Shown in pieces: positions 42,185 to 50,640 of a stretch of 64,000 nt of DNA. Position 1 is the stretch's first letter. Every line of letters begins with the position of its first letter. The notes beneath the pieces are model-generated. The model was not told the origin of the DNA and searched no databases. It saw only the letters and a list, made by a program, of their open reading frames with translations. A program made the position numbers and the translations under genes. This DNA is from Saprospirales bacterium. GTDB taxonomy: Bacteria; Bacteroidota; Bacteroidia; Chitinophagales; Saprospiraceae. The stretch is from positions 248,001 to 312,000 of the forward strand of contig JADJTT010000006.1 of NCBI GenBank assembly GCA_016711045.1, read 5' to 3'.

Positions 42185-42219
42185 TGGGAGTAGTGCGGCC
42201 GGCGGCCGCACTACTCCCA
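42185..42219. repeat. Long palindrome upstream of relA
   Basis: Perfect 16-bp arms (42185-42200 and 42204-42219) surround GGC. The inner part is GCGGCC/GGCCGC. It lies 91 bp before the relA start, upstream of the possible promoter. Confidence 0.8.
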
Positions 42220-42270
42220 AACTACTTCGGTTTGAGTATAACAGATTATTTCCAATCGGGATAAATCGAT

Positions 42271-42278
42271 TAAATTTG
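42271..42278 (+). promoter_or_regulatory. Possible Bacteroidota -7 box for relA
   Basis: TAAATTTG matches the TAnnTTTG -7 consensus of Bacteroidota and lies 31 bp before the relA ATG. No clear TTG -33 box is present at the expected distance, so the call is weak. Confidence 0.3.
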
Positions 42279-42309
42279 TAGGCTACCTTTAAACGGGTAT
42301 GGATATTAT

Positions 42310-44541
42310 ATGGGAAAAATGGCGGAGGTGCCGATCATACGGGAAGAAGAAAAGCAGCTGATACAGCGGGCATACAGGCAACTGCTAAGGTCCATCAAAT
42401 CGGATATGGACGAGCAAGACCAGCGCAATATTCGCCTGGCTTACGAAATGGCAGTGGATGCCCACAGCAAGCAGCGACGTAAGTCGGGGGAACCTTATAT
42501 CCTTCACCCGATCGAGGTGGCGCGTATTTGTGCGGAAGAAATAGGGCTTGGGCCTACGGCCGTGGTATGCGCACTGCTGCACGATGTGGTAGAAGACACG
42601 GACGTGACCCTGGGAGAAATCGGACAAAAATTTGGTGAACGGATCGCCCGCATCGTGGATGGTTTGACCAAACTCGACGGATCGTATAATAAGGATACCA
42701 ATCAGGCGGAGAATTTCAAGAAAGTGCTCAGCACCCTGGTGGATGACGTACGCGTTGTGCTGATAAAAATGGCCGACCGGCTGCACAACATGCGCACCCT
42801 GGGGTCTATGCCCCGCCATAAACAACTAAAGATCGCCGCAGAGACGAGTTATATTTATGCACCCCTCGCCCACCGGTTGGGGCTTCATGCCGTAAAAACA
42901 GAATTTCAGGACCTCTGTTTCAGGATCACCGAACCGGAAGCGTATGCCGAGTTGTCCCAAAGATTGCAGGAAACCCGGCGCGAGCGCACCCGCTACATCA
43001 ATGAGTTTATTCGCCCCCTGACTACCAAACTCGATGAAATCGGGGCGCCCTACCGCATCTTCGGGAGGCCTAAAGCTATTTCTTCGGTCTGGAGTAAGAT
43101 CAGGTTCAAACTGGTGTCGTTCGAGGAGATCTACGACCTCTTTGCGGTTCGCATAGTGGTCGATGTGGAGCCCATTCGCGAGAAGGCCCTCTGTTGGCAC
43201 GTCTATTCGGTGGTGACTGATGTGTATAAGCCGATCCCCGAACGCCTCAAGGATTGGATCACAACCCCCAAGTCCAATGGGTATGAGTCGCTGCATACCA
43301 CGGTCATCGGCCCCAAAGGGCGCTTTGTGGAGGTGCAAATCCGCACTGAACGCATGGACGCCATTGCCGAACGGGGCTTTGCGGCCCACTGGAAATATAA
43401 AGGCGTGAACAATCAGGCCGATGTGTACGAGACCTGGCTGGAAGGGATCCGCGAATTGTTGGAGAACCCCAACAGCGATGCGCTGGAATTTATCAGCGAC
43501 TTTAAGACCAACCTTTTTAGTGAGGAATTATATGTCTACACCCCGAAAGGGGATATGAAGGTCCTTCCCAAAGGAGCTACCGCCCTGGATTTTGCCTTTA
43601 GCATCCACTCGGATGTCGGATACCACTGTACAGGGGTCAAGGTCAACGGCCGCCTGGTGCCGATGGGCTATGAATTGAAAAACGGAGACCAGGTGTCGGT
43701 TATGACCAACCGCGCCCAAAAGCCCAACGAGGGGTGGCTGAAAATGGTGGTCACCGGCAAGGCGAAGTCTAAAATCCGCTCCTCCATGAAGGAAGAACGG
43801 AGAGAACAAGGGATGATCGGCCGGGAACACCTGGAGCGCAAACTCAAGAATATGAAGGCCGACTTCGAACCAGCGGTAGAATTCCTGGTCAAACACTATG
43901 GGTTTGCCTCCCATATCGATTTCTATTACGCCATTTCCACCGAAGCTTTCAATGTACGGGAGGAACTGAAGCAATTCCGCGTAGAAGCAGGCAGGCTGCA
44001 TGAACACCTTCCGGAACTAAAACCAGTGCCGGTAGTGGAAGAACCGGACCAACTCCTGGTCAAACCAAAGAAAGATTTCACCGGGAAAACCCGTATTCTG
44101 GTAGGTGGAGAGCCGGCAGATCAATACAATTACTCTTTTGCATCTTGCTGCAACCCGCTTCCGGGCGACGATATTTTCGCTTTTCTTTCGCAGGCGGCAG
44201 GCCTGAAAATCCACCGTACGTCCTGTCCCAATGCCGTGCACCTGATGGCTAATTACGGCTACCGCATCATGAAGGCCGAGTGGGTGTCTTCCCCCGATTC
44301 CACTTTTGTCGCAGATCTTAAGATCACGGGAATCGATGATGGTCCGGGTATTATCGAGCGTCTGACACATGAAATATCGACCAAGCTGGGGGTGAATATC
44401 CGTTCCTTCAATATCCATGGAGACGAGGGGTATTTTGAAGGCAAAGTCAGCCTTTTTATCGCCAATACGGACCAATTGAACATGGCAATCCGGACGTTGA
44501 AAAACTTGCGGAACGTTTCGACTGTTACTAGAGTGGAATGA
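42310..44541 (+). CDS. RelA/SpoT-type bifunctional (p)ppGpp synthetase/hydrolase
   Basis: This enzyme makes and degrades the alarmone (p)ppGpp in the stringent response. The 743-residue product has an intact hydrolase HD domain (HDVVEDTDVT, with DRLHNMRTL), the synthetase domain (FGRPKAISSVWSKI, PKSNGYESLHTTVIG), a TGS domain (YVYTPKGDMKVLPKGATALD), and a C-terminal zinc-finger/ACT region (SCCNPLPGDDIFAF, DDGPGIIERLTHEIS). Retention of HDxxED indicates it can hydrolyse as well as synthesise. It is the first gene of a plus-strand run with the Fur-like gene, whose annotated start is 83 bp further on. Confidence 0.96.
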   Translation: MGKMAEVPIIREEEKQLIQRAYRQLLRSIKSDMDEQDQRNIRLAYEMAVDAHSKQRRKSGEPYILHPIEVARICAEEIGLGPTAVVCALLHDVVEDTDVTLGEIGQKFGERIARIVDGLTKLDGSYNKDTNQAENFKKVLSTLVDDVRVVLIKMADRLHNMRTLGSMPRHKQLKIAAETSYIYAPLAHRLGLHAVKTEFQDLCFRITEPEAYAELSQRLQETRRERTRYINEFIRPLTTKLDEIGAPYRIFGRPKAISSVWSKIRFKLVSFEEIYDLFAVRIVVDVEPIREKALCWHVYSVVTDVYKPIPERLKDWITTPKSNGYESLHTTVIGPKGRFVEVQIRTERMDAIAERGFAAHWKYKGVNNQADVYETWLEGIRELLENPNSDALEFISDFKTNLFSEELYVYTPKGDMKVLPKGATALDFAFSIHSDVGYHCTGVKVNGRLVPMGYELKNGDQVSVMTNRAQKPNEGWLKMVVTGKAKSKIRSSMKEERREQGMIGREHLERKLKNMKADFEPAVEFLVKHYGFASHIDFYYAISTEAFNVREELKQFRVEAGRLHEHLPELKPVPVVEEPDQLLVKPKKDFTGKTRILVGGEPADQYNYSFASCCNPLPGDDIFAFLSQAAGLKIHRTSCPNAVHLMANYGYRIMKAEWVSSPDSTFVADLKITGIDDGPGIIERLTHEISTKLGVNIRSFNIHGDEGYFEGKVSLFIANTDQLNMAIRTLKNLRNVSTVTRVE

Positions 44542-44624
44542 GTCTAATTAACCAAAACGGAGATACGTGTCGCACCCAGAAGGCGACACATGCCTTTGTT
44601 GATCTTCCGGTGAAGCAAGATAGT

Positions 44625-45134
44625 ATGAATAAAAAAAACGAGGACGAGTTAGTCAGGGAGGTAAAGGACATCTTCTCGGGTCATTTGGAGCAACAGGGTT
44701 TCCGTAAAACCCCTGAACGGTATGCGATTTTGGAAGAAATCTACCGGCGAAACGATCACTTTGATGCGGAGGCGCTTTACATCCATATGAAGAACCAAAA
44801 TTACCGGGTGAGCAGGGCTACGGTCTATAATACGCTGGATCTGTTGGTCAATTGCGACCTGGTTAAAAAGCATCAGTTCGGCAAAAACCTGGCTCAATAC
44901 GAAAAATCCTATGGGTATAAGCAGCACGACCATTTGATTTGCCTGGATTGTGGGGAGGTGCTGGAGTTTTGTGATCCTCGTATCCATCAGATCAAGAGCA
45001 TGATGGGAGAGGTGTTGAAATTCCGGGTTATCGGCCATTCGCTCAACCTTTATGGGCAATGCAATGGAGCCTGTGCACGTACCCAGGGTACTGCATCCGA
45101 AGAGCAGGACTCGAAGAAGGAGATAATGTCTTGA
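44625..45134 (+). CDS. Fur-family transcriptional repressor
   Basis: The 169-residue metal-responsive regulator has a winged-helix domain (TPERYAILEEIYRRNDHFDA, SRATVYNTLDLLVNCDLV). The dimerisation/metal domain has HDHLICLDCGEVLEFC and a C-terminal GQCNGAC cluster that can complete a structural Zn site. The start at 44625 (MNKKNEDEL) is chosen because residues encoded before it lack homology. Iron (Fur) and peroxide (PerR) sensing cannot be separated from motifs alone. feoAB in this window would be a natural target. A hairpin terminator follows. Confidence 0.9.
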   Translation: MNKKNEDELVREVKDIFSGHLEQQGFRKTPERYAILEEIYRRNDHFDAEALYIHMKNQNYRVSRATVYNTLDLLVNCDLVKKHQFGKNLAQYEKSYGYKQHDHLICLDCGEVLEFCDPRIHQIKSMMGEVLKFRVIGHSLNLYGQCNGACARTQGTASEEQDSKKEIMS

Positions 45135-45176
45135 TTTTTAGAGGCCAGAGGCTTCCGTGTAAAACCCATGAATGAG

Positions 45177-45237
45177 GAGCGGTGAACGGACATTTTTCTG
45201 TTCACCGCTCTCCATTCACCGCATAGCGGTTTTATTT
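45177..45237 (+). terminator. Two hairpins with T-run after the Fur-like gene
   Basis: The first stem is GAGCGGTGAAC (45177-45187) with GTTCACCGCTC (45200-45210). The second, ACCGC ATA GCGGT (45218-45230), is followed by a T-rich run. This fits termination of the relA/fur transcript. A TAACTTTG box (45259-45266) that could serve purA lies beyond. Confidence 0.6.
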
Positions 45238-45317
45238 TCCATAAAGGAAGAATTCCGTTAACTTTGACGGCCCTTTTTGAATGATGGTCGACTCGTTCGA
45301 CAAAAAAAAATACCAGC

Positions 45318-46604
45318 ATGGCTGTTGATGTCCTCTTAGGCCTCCAATGGGGAGATGAGGGAAAAGGCAAGATCGTCGATTCTCTCGCCAATAACTACCA
45401 CATGGTTGCCCGCTTCCAGGGCGGACCGAATGCAGGCCATACCCTGAAGTTCGATGGCAAGAAGTTTGTCCTGCATACTATTCCCTCGGGTGTTTTCCGG
45501 GAAGGGTTGCTCAACCTCATCGGCAACGGCGTAGTGATCGACCCCGTAATCCTGCAGAAGGAGGTACGCAATCTGGAGCAAATGGGGATCGAATTTCGCG
45601 ACCGCCTGCTGGTGTCGCGGAAAGCCCACCTCATTCTGCCCACGCACCGTTACCTCGACGCCGCATCGGAGGCTTCGAAAGGAACCGACAAGATCGGGTC
45701 TACACTCAAGGGTATCGGCCCAACCTATATGGACAAAACCGGTCGAAACGGTTTGCGGGTCGGCGATGTAACGCTGCCTGACTTTGAGGAAAAATATCGC
45801 AACCTGCGTTCCAAACATATGCGGCTCCTGCGACTCTATCCCGATATTGAATTTGATTTGGAACGGGAAGAAGACGCCTGGATGGAGAGCCTGGAGTTGT
45901 TGCGGAGCCTGCAACACGTCGACGGCGAATACTATATCAATGAAATGCTCAAAGCAGGCAAAAAGATATTGGCAGAAGGGGCACAAGGCTCTATGCTCGA
46001 TATCGATTTCGGCACCTATCCGTTCGTCACATCCTCCAATACCATCACGGCCGGCGCTTGTATCGGACTGGGCATCGCGCCCCGGCAGATCGGAGAAGTG
46101 ATCGGGGTGACCAAGGCGTATTGTACCCGGGTGGGCAGTGGTCCGTTCCCTACCGAACTCGATGATGAAACCGGCGAAACCCTTCGTCGTGAGGGCGCCG
46201 AATTTGGCGCTACCACCGGGCGGCCTCGCCGCTGTGGCTGGCTCGATCTGCCTCAGTTGCGCTATTCCATCATGCTCAACGGAGTAACCCAACTCGCCCT
46301 TACAAAGATCGATGTGCTCAATCAATTTGAAACCATCAAAACCGCTACGGCTTATAGCTATGATGGAAAGATTACCGACCAGCTGCCGTTTGATCTTTGT
46401 GATATTCAAATAGAACCTGTGTTGGAAGACCATCAGGGCTGGAATCAGTCATTGGATTCGGCTACTGATTATGAAGAGCTGCCTGCTGCTGCCAGACAAT
46501 ATGTGGAGGCATTGGAGCGCTACCTCCACGTCCCGATTACGATGGTGTCTACCGGTCCGGAACGCAAGAAACTTATTTTGAAAGGGATGAATACCCAGGG
46601 GTAA
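45318..46604 (+). CDS. purA: Adenylosuccinate synthase
   Basis: PurA converts IMP and aspartate to adenylosuccinate with GTP, the first committed step to AMP. The 428-residue protein has the N-terminal GTP loop (GLQWGDEGKGKIVD), GPNAGHTLKFDGKKFVLH, GIGPTYMDKTGRNGLR, ILAEGAQGSMLDIDFGTYPF and the substrate loop GATTGRPRRCGWLDL. The length is standard. It starts a plus-strand run with ybjQ, smpB, feoA and feoB with short gaps. Overlapping long frames on the opposite strand are shadows. Confidence 0.98.
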   Translation: MAVDVLLGLQWGDEGKGKIVDSLANNYHMVARFQGGPNAGHTLKFDGKKFVLHTIPSGVFREGLLNLIGNGVVIDPVILQKEVRNLEQMGIEFRDRLLVSRKAHLILPTHRYLDAASEASKGTDKIGSTLKGIGPTYMDKTGRNGLRVGDVTLPDFEEKYRNLRSKHMRLLRLYPDIEFDLEREEDAWMESLELLRSLQHVDGEYYINEMLKAGKKILAEGAQGSMLDIDFGTYPFVTSSNTITAGACIGLGIAPRQIGEVIGVTKAYCTRVGSGPFPTELDDETGETLRREGAEFGATTGRPRRCGWLDLPQLRYSIMLNGVTQLALTKIDVLNQFETIKTATAYSYDGKITDQLPFDLCDIQIEPVLEDHQGWNQSLDSATDYEELPAAARQYVEALERYLHVPITMVSTGPERKKLILKGMNTQG

Positions 46605-46636
46605 AACCCGCCGAAAATTGATAAACAGCGCTGATC

Positions 46637-46972
46637 ATGAATAAAATTATCATAACCAATACAGAAGACATTCCGGGCTACGAAATTGTCGAAATGCTGG
46701 ATATAGCCAGAGGCAGCACGGTGCGTGCACGCCATATCGGGCGGGACATCATAGCCGGATTTCGCAATATTGCCGGCGGGGAAATTCGCGAGTATACCCG
46801 GCTCATGGCGGAAGCCCGCGAACAAGCCATCGACCGTATGTTGGCGGATGCGGAAGGCCTGGGAGCCGATGCGATCCTCAATGTGCGGTTCACCACGTCA
46901 ATGGTCATGCAGGGTTGTTCGGAAATATTGGCCTATGGAACCGCGGTGAAGATCCGGAAGTTGAATGGGTGA
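46637..46972 (+). CDS. YbjQ family (DUF74) protein
   Basis: The 111-residue protein matches the YbjQ/heavy-metal-binding DUF74 family. Its opening (IITNTEDIPGYEIVEMLDIA) and the stretch RGSTVRARHIGRDIIAGFRN are characteristic. GGEIREYTRLMAEAREQAID and the closing GADAILNVRFTTS are also typical. It forms pentamers in known structures, and the function is unsettled. The gene lies 32 bp after purA and 34 bp before smpB. Confidence 0.92.
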   Translation: MNKIIITNTEDIPGYEIVEMLDIARGSTVRARHIGRDIIAGFRNIAGGEIREYTRLMAEAREQAIDRMLADAEGLGADAILNVRFTTSMVMQGCSEILAYGTAVKIRKLNG

Positions 46973-47006
46973 CCAGCCAAAACGGTACTACTACTGAGCG
47001 AAGCAT

Positions 47007-47474
47007 ATGGAAAAGAAGAAAAAGGGAAAAGTAGAGATTGTCAACCGGCGGGCTAAATTCGAATACCACTTCGTCGATACCTTTGAAGCCGGCATTGCGC
47101 TATTGGGCACGGAGATCAAATCCCTGCGCGGAGGCAATGCCAATATCAATGATGCATTTTGCCTATTTGAAAATAACGAGTTGTACGTCAGGAGTATGTA
47201 CATCAAAGAATATGCATTTGCCACGTATTTCAACCATGAGGCCCGGCGTACCCGCAAGCTTTTGCTGCGCAGGCCCGAGCTGCGAAAGCTGGAGCGAAAG
47301 GTCAAGGAGAAAGGCCTGACCATCGTGCCCTACCGGCTTTATATTACAGAAAGGGGTTTTGCCAAACTGGAAATTGCCCTGGTACAGGGTAAAAAATCGT
47401 ACGACAAACGGGAATCCCTCAAGGAAAAGGATTCCAAACGGGACCTGGACCGGATGAGGAAGATTAAATTATAG
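47007..47474 (+). CDS. smpB: SsrA-binding protein SmpB
   Basis: SmpB binds tmRNA and is needed for trans-translation, rescuing stalled ribosomes and tagging products for ClpXP, which is also encoded in this window. The 155-residue product has NRRAKFEYHFVDTFEAGIAL, GTEIKSLRGGNANI, the RSMYIKEY segment, and a basic C-terminal tail (KSYDKRESLKEKDSKRD). The length and motifs are standard. Confidence 0.98.
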   Translation: MEKKKKGKVEIVNRRAKFEYHFVDTFEAGIALLGTEIKSLRGGNANINDAFCLFENNELYVRSMYIKEYAFATYFNHEARRTRKLLLRRPELRKLERKVKEKGLTIVPYRLYITERGFAKLEIALVQGKKSYDKRESLKEKDSKRDLDRMRKIKL

Positions 47475-47497
47475 ATTTTCAACCGTATGCGCATAAT

Positions 47498-47713
47498 ATG
47501 CACCTGGCCGAGTTGAAGGAAAAGGAAGAGGGTATCCTCCTGCGCTTTGAGGATGAGCGACTAGCCGTCAAACTGATGGCTATGGGTGTATTGCCAGGTA
47601 GCCGGTTGCAGGTGATCCGGAAAAATGGATCGGGAAATACCCTCTACATCCGGGTTGATCAAATGCATTTGGCAATTCGGAAAACTGAAGCGGAATGCAT
47701 CATCCTGAAGTAA
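47498..47713 (+). CDS. feoA: FeoA family protein
   Basis: FeoA is a small cytoplasmic SH3-like partner of the ferrous iron transporter FeoB. The 71-residue product carries the fold pattern LAVKLMAMGVLPGSRLQVI, then KNGSGNTLYIRVDQMHLAIR. Its 3' end overlaps the start of feoB by 19 bp, which indicates coupled translation. Confidence 0.93.
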   Translation: MHLAELKEKEEGILLRFEDERLAVKLMAMGVLPGSRLQVIRKNGSGNTLYIRVDQMHLAIRKTEAECIILK

Positions 47714-49869
47714 AAGAAACCCCTGCCGAAAAAAAGCGTAAGCGCATGAAGGTCGCTTTGTTGGGCAACCCCAACAGTGGCAAAACTTCCGTTTTCAATA
47801 AACTGACGGGGCTCCGTCAGAAAGTGGGCAATTTCCCGGGCGTGACGGTTGATATTAAAACGGGAAAACTGCAAATGGGCAAAAGCCTTGATGTGGATCT
47901 GATTGACCTTCCCGGCACATACAGCCTGTTTCCCCATTCCAAAGACGAACGGATCGTCGTCAATACCTTGTGCAATCCCGGGGATGAAAATTTTCCGGAT
48001 GCCATTGTCTATGTGGCCAACAGCGCACAACTGGAGAAACACCTCCTGCTCTTTACCCAGCTCCTCGATTTGAATATTCCCATCGTGTTGGCTCTGAATA
48101 TGGCTGATGTGGCGGAAGGGAAAGGCATGAAGATCGATAATGCCCGGCTAAGCAAGGAATTTCAAACCCCGGTGCTTTCCGTCAATGCACGCACGGGAGA
48201 CGGGATCGATCGCCTCAAAGTCGTGTTGGAAGAAATGCTCTTTCACGGAGTGCAGGCTGGAGGGTTTAAAGGGTTCCGTTCGTTTTATGCCTTATCGGCA
48301 GAGGAAGAAAGCATGGCTGAGGTAGCCGGGGAAACGACCGGTGTCAAAAACCTATATCAGGGATTGCTCATTGCTCATCACCATTCCTGGCTGACCTTTT
48401 TGGAGGAGTGGACGCGGGAGACCCTCCATGGGGCTTTGGAAAACCGGAATTTTCCGCTGCTGCATTACCAGGTTCGGGAGACCATGGACCGGTTTGATAA
48501 ACTGGGGCCCATGTTGAAGCGAAGCGTATTGCGGCCCAAGGATCAGCCCCTCTCGCGTACGGAATTTGCAGATGGGATACTGACGCACCGGTTTTGGGGG
48601 CCTATCATCTTCTTTGTGCTGATGTTCCTGGTCTTCCAGGCTATTTTTATTGGCGCCAGCTATCCGATGGACTGGATCGAGCAACTATTCAGCGGCCTGG
48701 GTCATTGGGTGCAAACCACCCTGCCCGACTCCTGGTTTGTCGATCTGTTGGTCAAAGGTATCCTGGCGGGTTTGGGCGGTATCCTGGTCTTTATTCCACA
48801 AATTGCGATTCTGTTTTTCCTGATATCCATCCTGGAAGAAGTGGGCTATATGGCCCGGGCCGTATTTTTATTCGATAATTTGATGAGTCGTTTTGGGCTC
48901 AATGGGCGAAGTATCGTCGCCCTGATCTCCGGGGGCGCCTGTGCGGTTCCGGCCATCATGTCAACGCGCACCATCAGCAACTGGAAGGAACGCCTCATCA
49001 CGATTATGGTCACTCCGTTGATCAGTTGTTCGGCACGCATACCGGTATATGCCCTGCTCATCGGTTTTGCGATTCCTTCGATTCCTGTGCTGGGGATTTT
49101 TAATCTTCAGGGAATTGCCTTTATGGGGTTGTATTTGCTGGGTATTACTGCGGCGCTCGGGGCAGCGCTGGTCTTTAAGTTGATCCTGCGCAGCGGGGAG
49201 CGGAGCTTTTTGCTGATGGAATTGCCGGATTACAAACCGCCACAGTTGCGCAATATTGGGTATGCCGTGTATGAAAAGGTGAAGACGTTTACCCTGGAGG
49301 CTGGAAAGATCATCCTGGCTATTTCTATCGTCTTGTGGGTGTTGGCTGATTTTGGGCCCGGGAAAAAAATGGCGCAAGCTGAAGCGGAGGCCCGGGTGGT
49401 TGCTGTGCAAAATCAATTGGATGAAGCTGCTACCGCCGATCTGATTGCTGCACATCAGATCGAAGGATCCTATGCCGGTTATCTCGGCAAGTTCATTGAG
49501 CCCGTTATCCGCCCATTGGGGTTTGATTGGAAGATCGGTATTGCGCTGATCACATCCTTTGCTGCACGTGAGGTATTTGTAGGTACCATGGCCACCATTT
49601 ACAGCATCGGCAGCGAGTCTGACGAATTTGCCATTCGCGACCGGCTGGCCCAGGAAAAGAATCCGGTTACAGGAAAACCCGTCTATAATATGGCAACCGC
49701 ATTATCGCTGCTCATCTTTTACGTGTTTGCGATGCAATGCATGAGCACCATTGCCGTGGTGCGCCGGGAGACCCACTCCTGGAAGTGGCCTATCATCCAA
49801 TTCGTCTTTATGAGCGGACTGGCCTATTTGGGAAGCCTGCTGACTTTTCAGGTGGTTTCTGCTTTTTAA
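47695..49869 (+). CDS. feoB: Ferrous iron transporter FeoB
   Basis: FeoB is the inner-membrane Fe2+ transporter with an N-terminal G protein. The 724-residue protein has G1 GNPNSGKTSVFN, G2/G3 FPGVTVDIKTG and DLPGTYSLFP, and G4 LNMADVAE. Membrane helices contain the gating motifs CAVPAIMSTRTI and SCSARIPVYALLI, and the C-terminal helices include FAAREVFVGTMATIYSIG. It overlaps feoA and converges on a beta-barrel gene 26 bp away. A Fur-like regulator gene is 2.5 kb upstream. Confidence 0.98.
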   Translation: MHHPEVKETPAEKKRKRMKVALLGNPNSGKTSVFNKLTGLRQKVGNFPGVTVDIKTGKLQMGKSLDVDLIDLPGTYSLFPHSKDERIVVNTLCNPGDENFPDAIVYVANSAQLEKHLLLFTQLLDLNIPIVLALNMADVAEGKGMKIDNARLSKEFQTPVLSVNARTGDGIDRLKVVLEEMLFHGVQAGGFKGFRSFYALSAEEESMAEVAGETTGVKNLYQGLLIAHHHSWLTFLEEWTRETLHGALENRNFPLLHYQVRETMDRFDKLGPMLKRSVLRPKDQPLSRTEFADGILTHRFWGPIIFFVLMFLVFQAIFIGASYPMDWIEQLFSGLGHWVQTTLPDSWFVDLLVKGILAGLGGILVFIPQIAILFFLISILEEVGYMARAVFLFDNLMSRFGLNGRSIVALISGGACAVPAIMSTRTISNWKERLITIMVTPLISCSARIPVYALLIGFAIPSIPVLGIFNLQGIAFMGLYLLGITAALGAALVFKLILRSGERSFLLMELPDYKPPQLRNIGYAVYEKVKTFTLEAGKIILAISIVLWVLADFGPGKKMAQAEAEARVVAVQNQLDEAATADLIAAHQIEGSYAGYLGKFIEPVIRPLGFDWKIGIALITSFAAREVFVGTMATIYSIGSESDEFAIRDRLAQEKNPVTGKPVYNMATALSLLIFYVFAMQCMSTIAVVRRETHSWKWPIIQFVFMSGLAYLGSLLTFQVVSAF

Positions 49870-49895
49870 GGAATAAAAGAAAAGAGCGCGCCGAT

Positions 49896-50615
49896 TTAGT
49901 CTACATATTCTACCACGCGTAGAAAGCGAAGTCCAAAAGTTATTTCCAGCGTAATATTGGTAATTTTTCGCTCTGAGGTAGTACGATTCGTACCGGTATA
50001 GGGATCGTAGACGTTATCGAAAGCTGGTTGATAATACTGTTTGGAGAGGTCCGGATTGACTGTAAATTCCAACAGTCCGCCAATCAATTCTCCAAATGGG
50101 AATTCAAATCCGCCGCCGATGGTCATGCCGTAGTTGAGCCTTCGAACCCATGAATCTGTAGGCCAGGTGGTGAGGAAGGGGAAATTGGGGTTTTCATATT
50201 CCTTGAGGTTGGTATTGATGGTATACTCACCCCGCAAGCCCAGCATGTAATAGGCTTTGGAGTCACCTCCCGACCCCATATTGTGTTTCTTCTTGGCGCC
50301 TAAAGTGAGCGAAGCATTTCGAAATTGAAAATCCTGCGCCGGCACGGAGCCTATATTTCCACTGATCGGGTTGGTAAACCGAAGGTTTCGCAGGGCGCTC
50401 CCTTTCACATGGTAGCCCGCCTGTGCAAAAAGGACGTTGTCTCCAAGCGATTCGATAAAGACGATGCCGTGGTAGCGAAAGAGCGGTTGTTGTTCAAAGT
50501 CATTCCACTTTTGGAAGCCCATCGTCAGGCCACCTTTGATGCCGAAGGCGGAGCCTTGTCCCCAGCTGGTCAGTGCCAACCCGGTCAGAACGAAGAGGAA
50601 ATACCATTTTTTCAT
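49896..50615 (-). CDS. Outer-membrane beta-barrel protein, unknown function
   Basis: The 239-residue protein has a signal peptide (MKKWYFLFVLTGLALTSWGQ). It shows repeated amphipathic strands with glycine/aromatic spacing (GSAFGIKGGLTMGFQKW, VLFAQAGYHVKGSALRN, YYMLGLRGEYTINTN, YGMTIGGGFEFPFGELIGG). The protein ends in ITLEITFGLRFLRVVEYVD. This is the small outer-membrane barrel type common in Bacteroidota (OMP_b-brl/PorT-like). No specific function is visible. It starts 25 bp after the LysM glucosaminidase stop and is probably co-transcribed with it. Confidence 0.75.
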   Translation of the reverse strand: MKKWYFLFVLTGLALTSWGQGSAFGIKGGLTMGFQKWNDFEQQPLFRYHGIVFIESLGDNVLFAQAGYHVKGSALRNLRFTNPISGNIGSVPAQDFQFRNASLTLGAKKKHNMGSGGDSKAYYMLGLRGEYTINTNLKEYENPNFPFLTTWPTDSWVRRLNYGMTIGGGFEFPFGELIGGLLEFTVNPDLSKQYYQPAFDNVYDPYTGTNRTTSERKITNITLEITFGLRFLRVVEYVD

Positions 50616-50640
50616 GTGCGAGGGTATATTTTTTGGAGGG

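Noticed and set aside
45336..46433. 365-codon minus-strand frame within purA
   Set aside because: It lies wholly opposite purA and shows no recognisable domain; codon bias of purA creates such shadows. The same applies to long frames opposite the glycyl-radical enzyme, clpX and aconitase genes.
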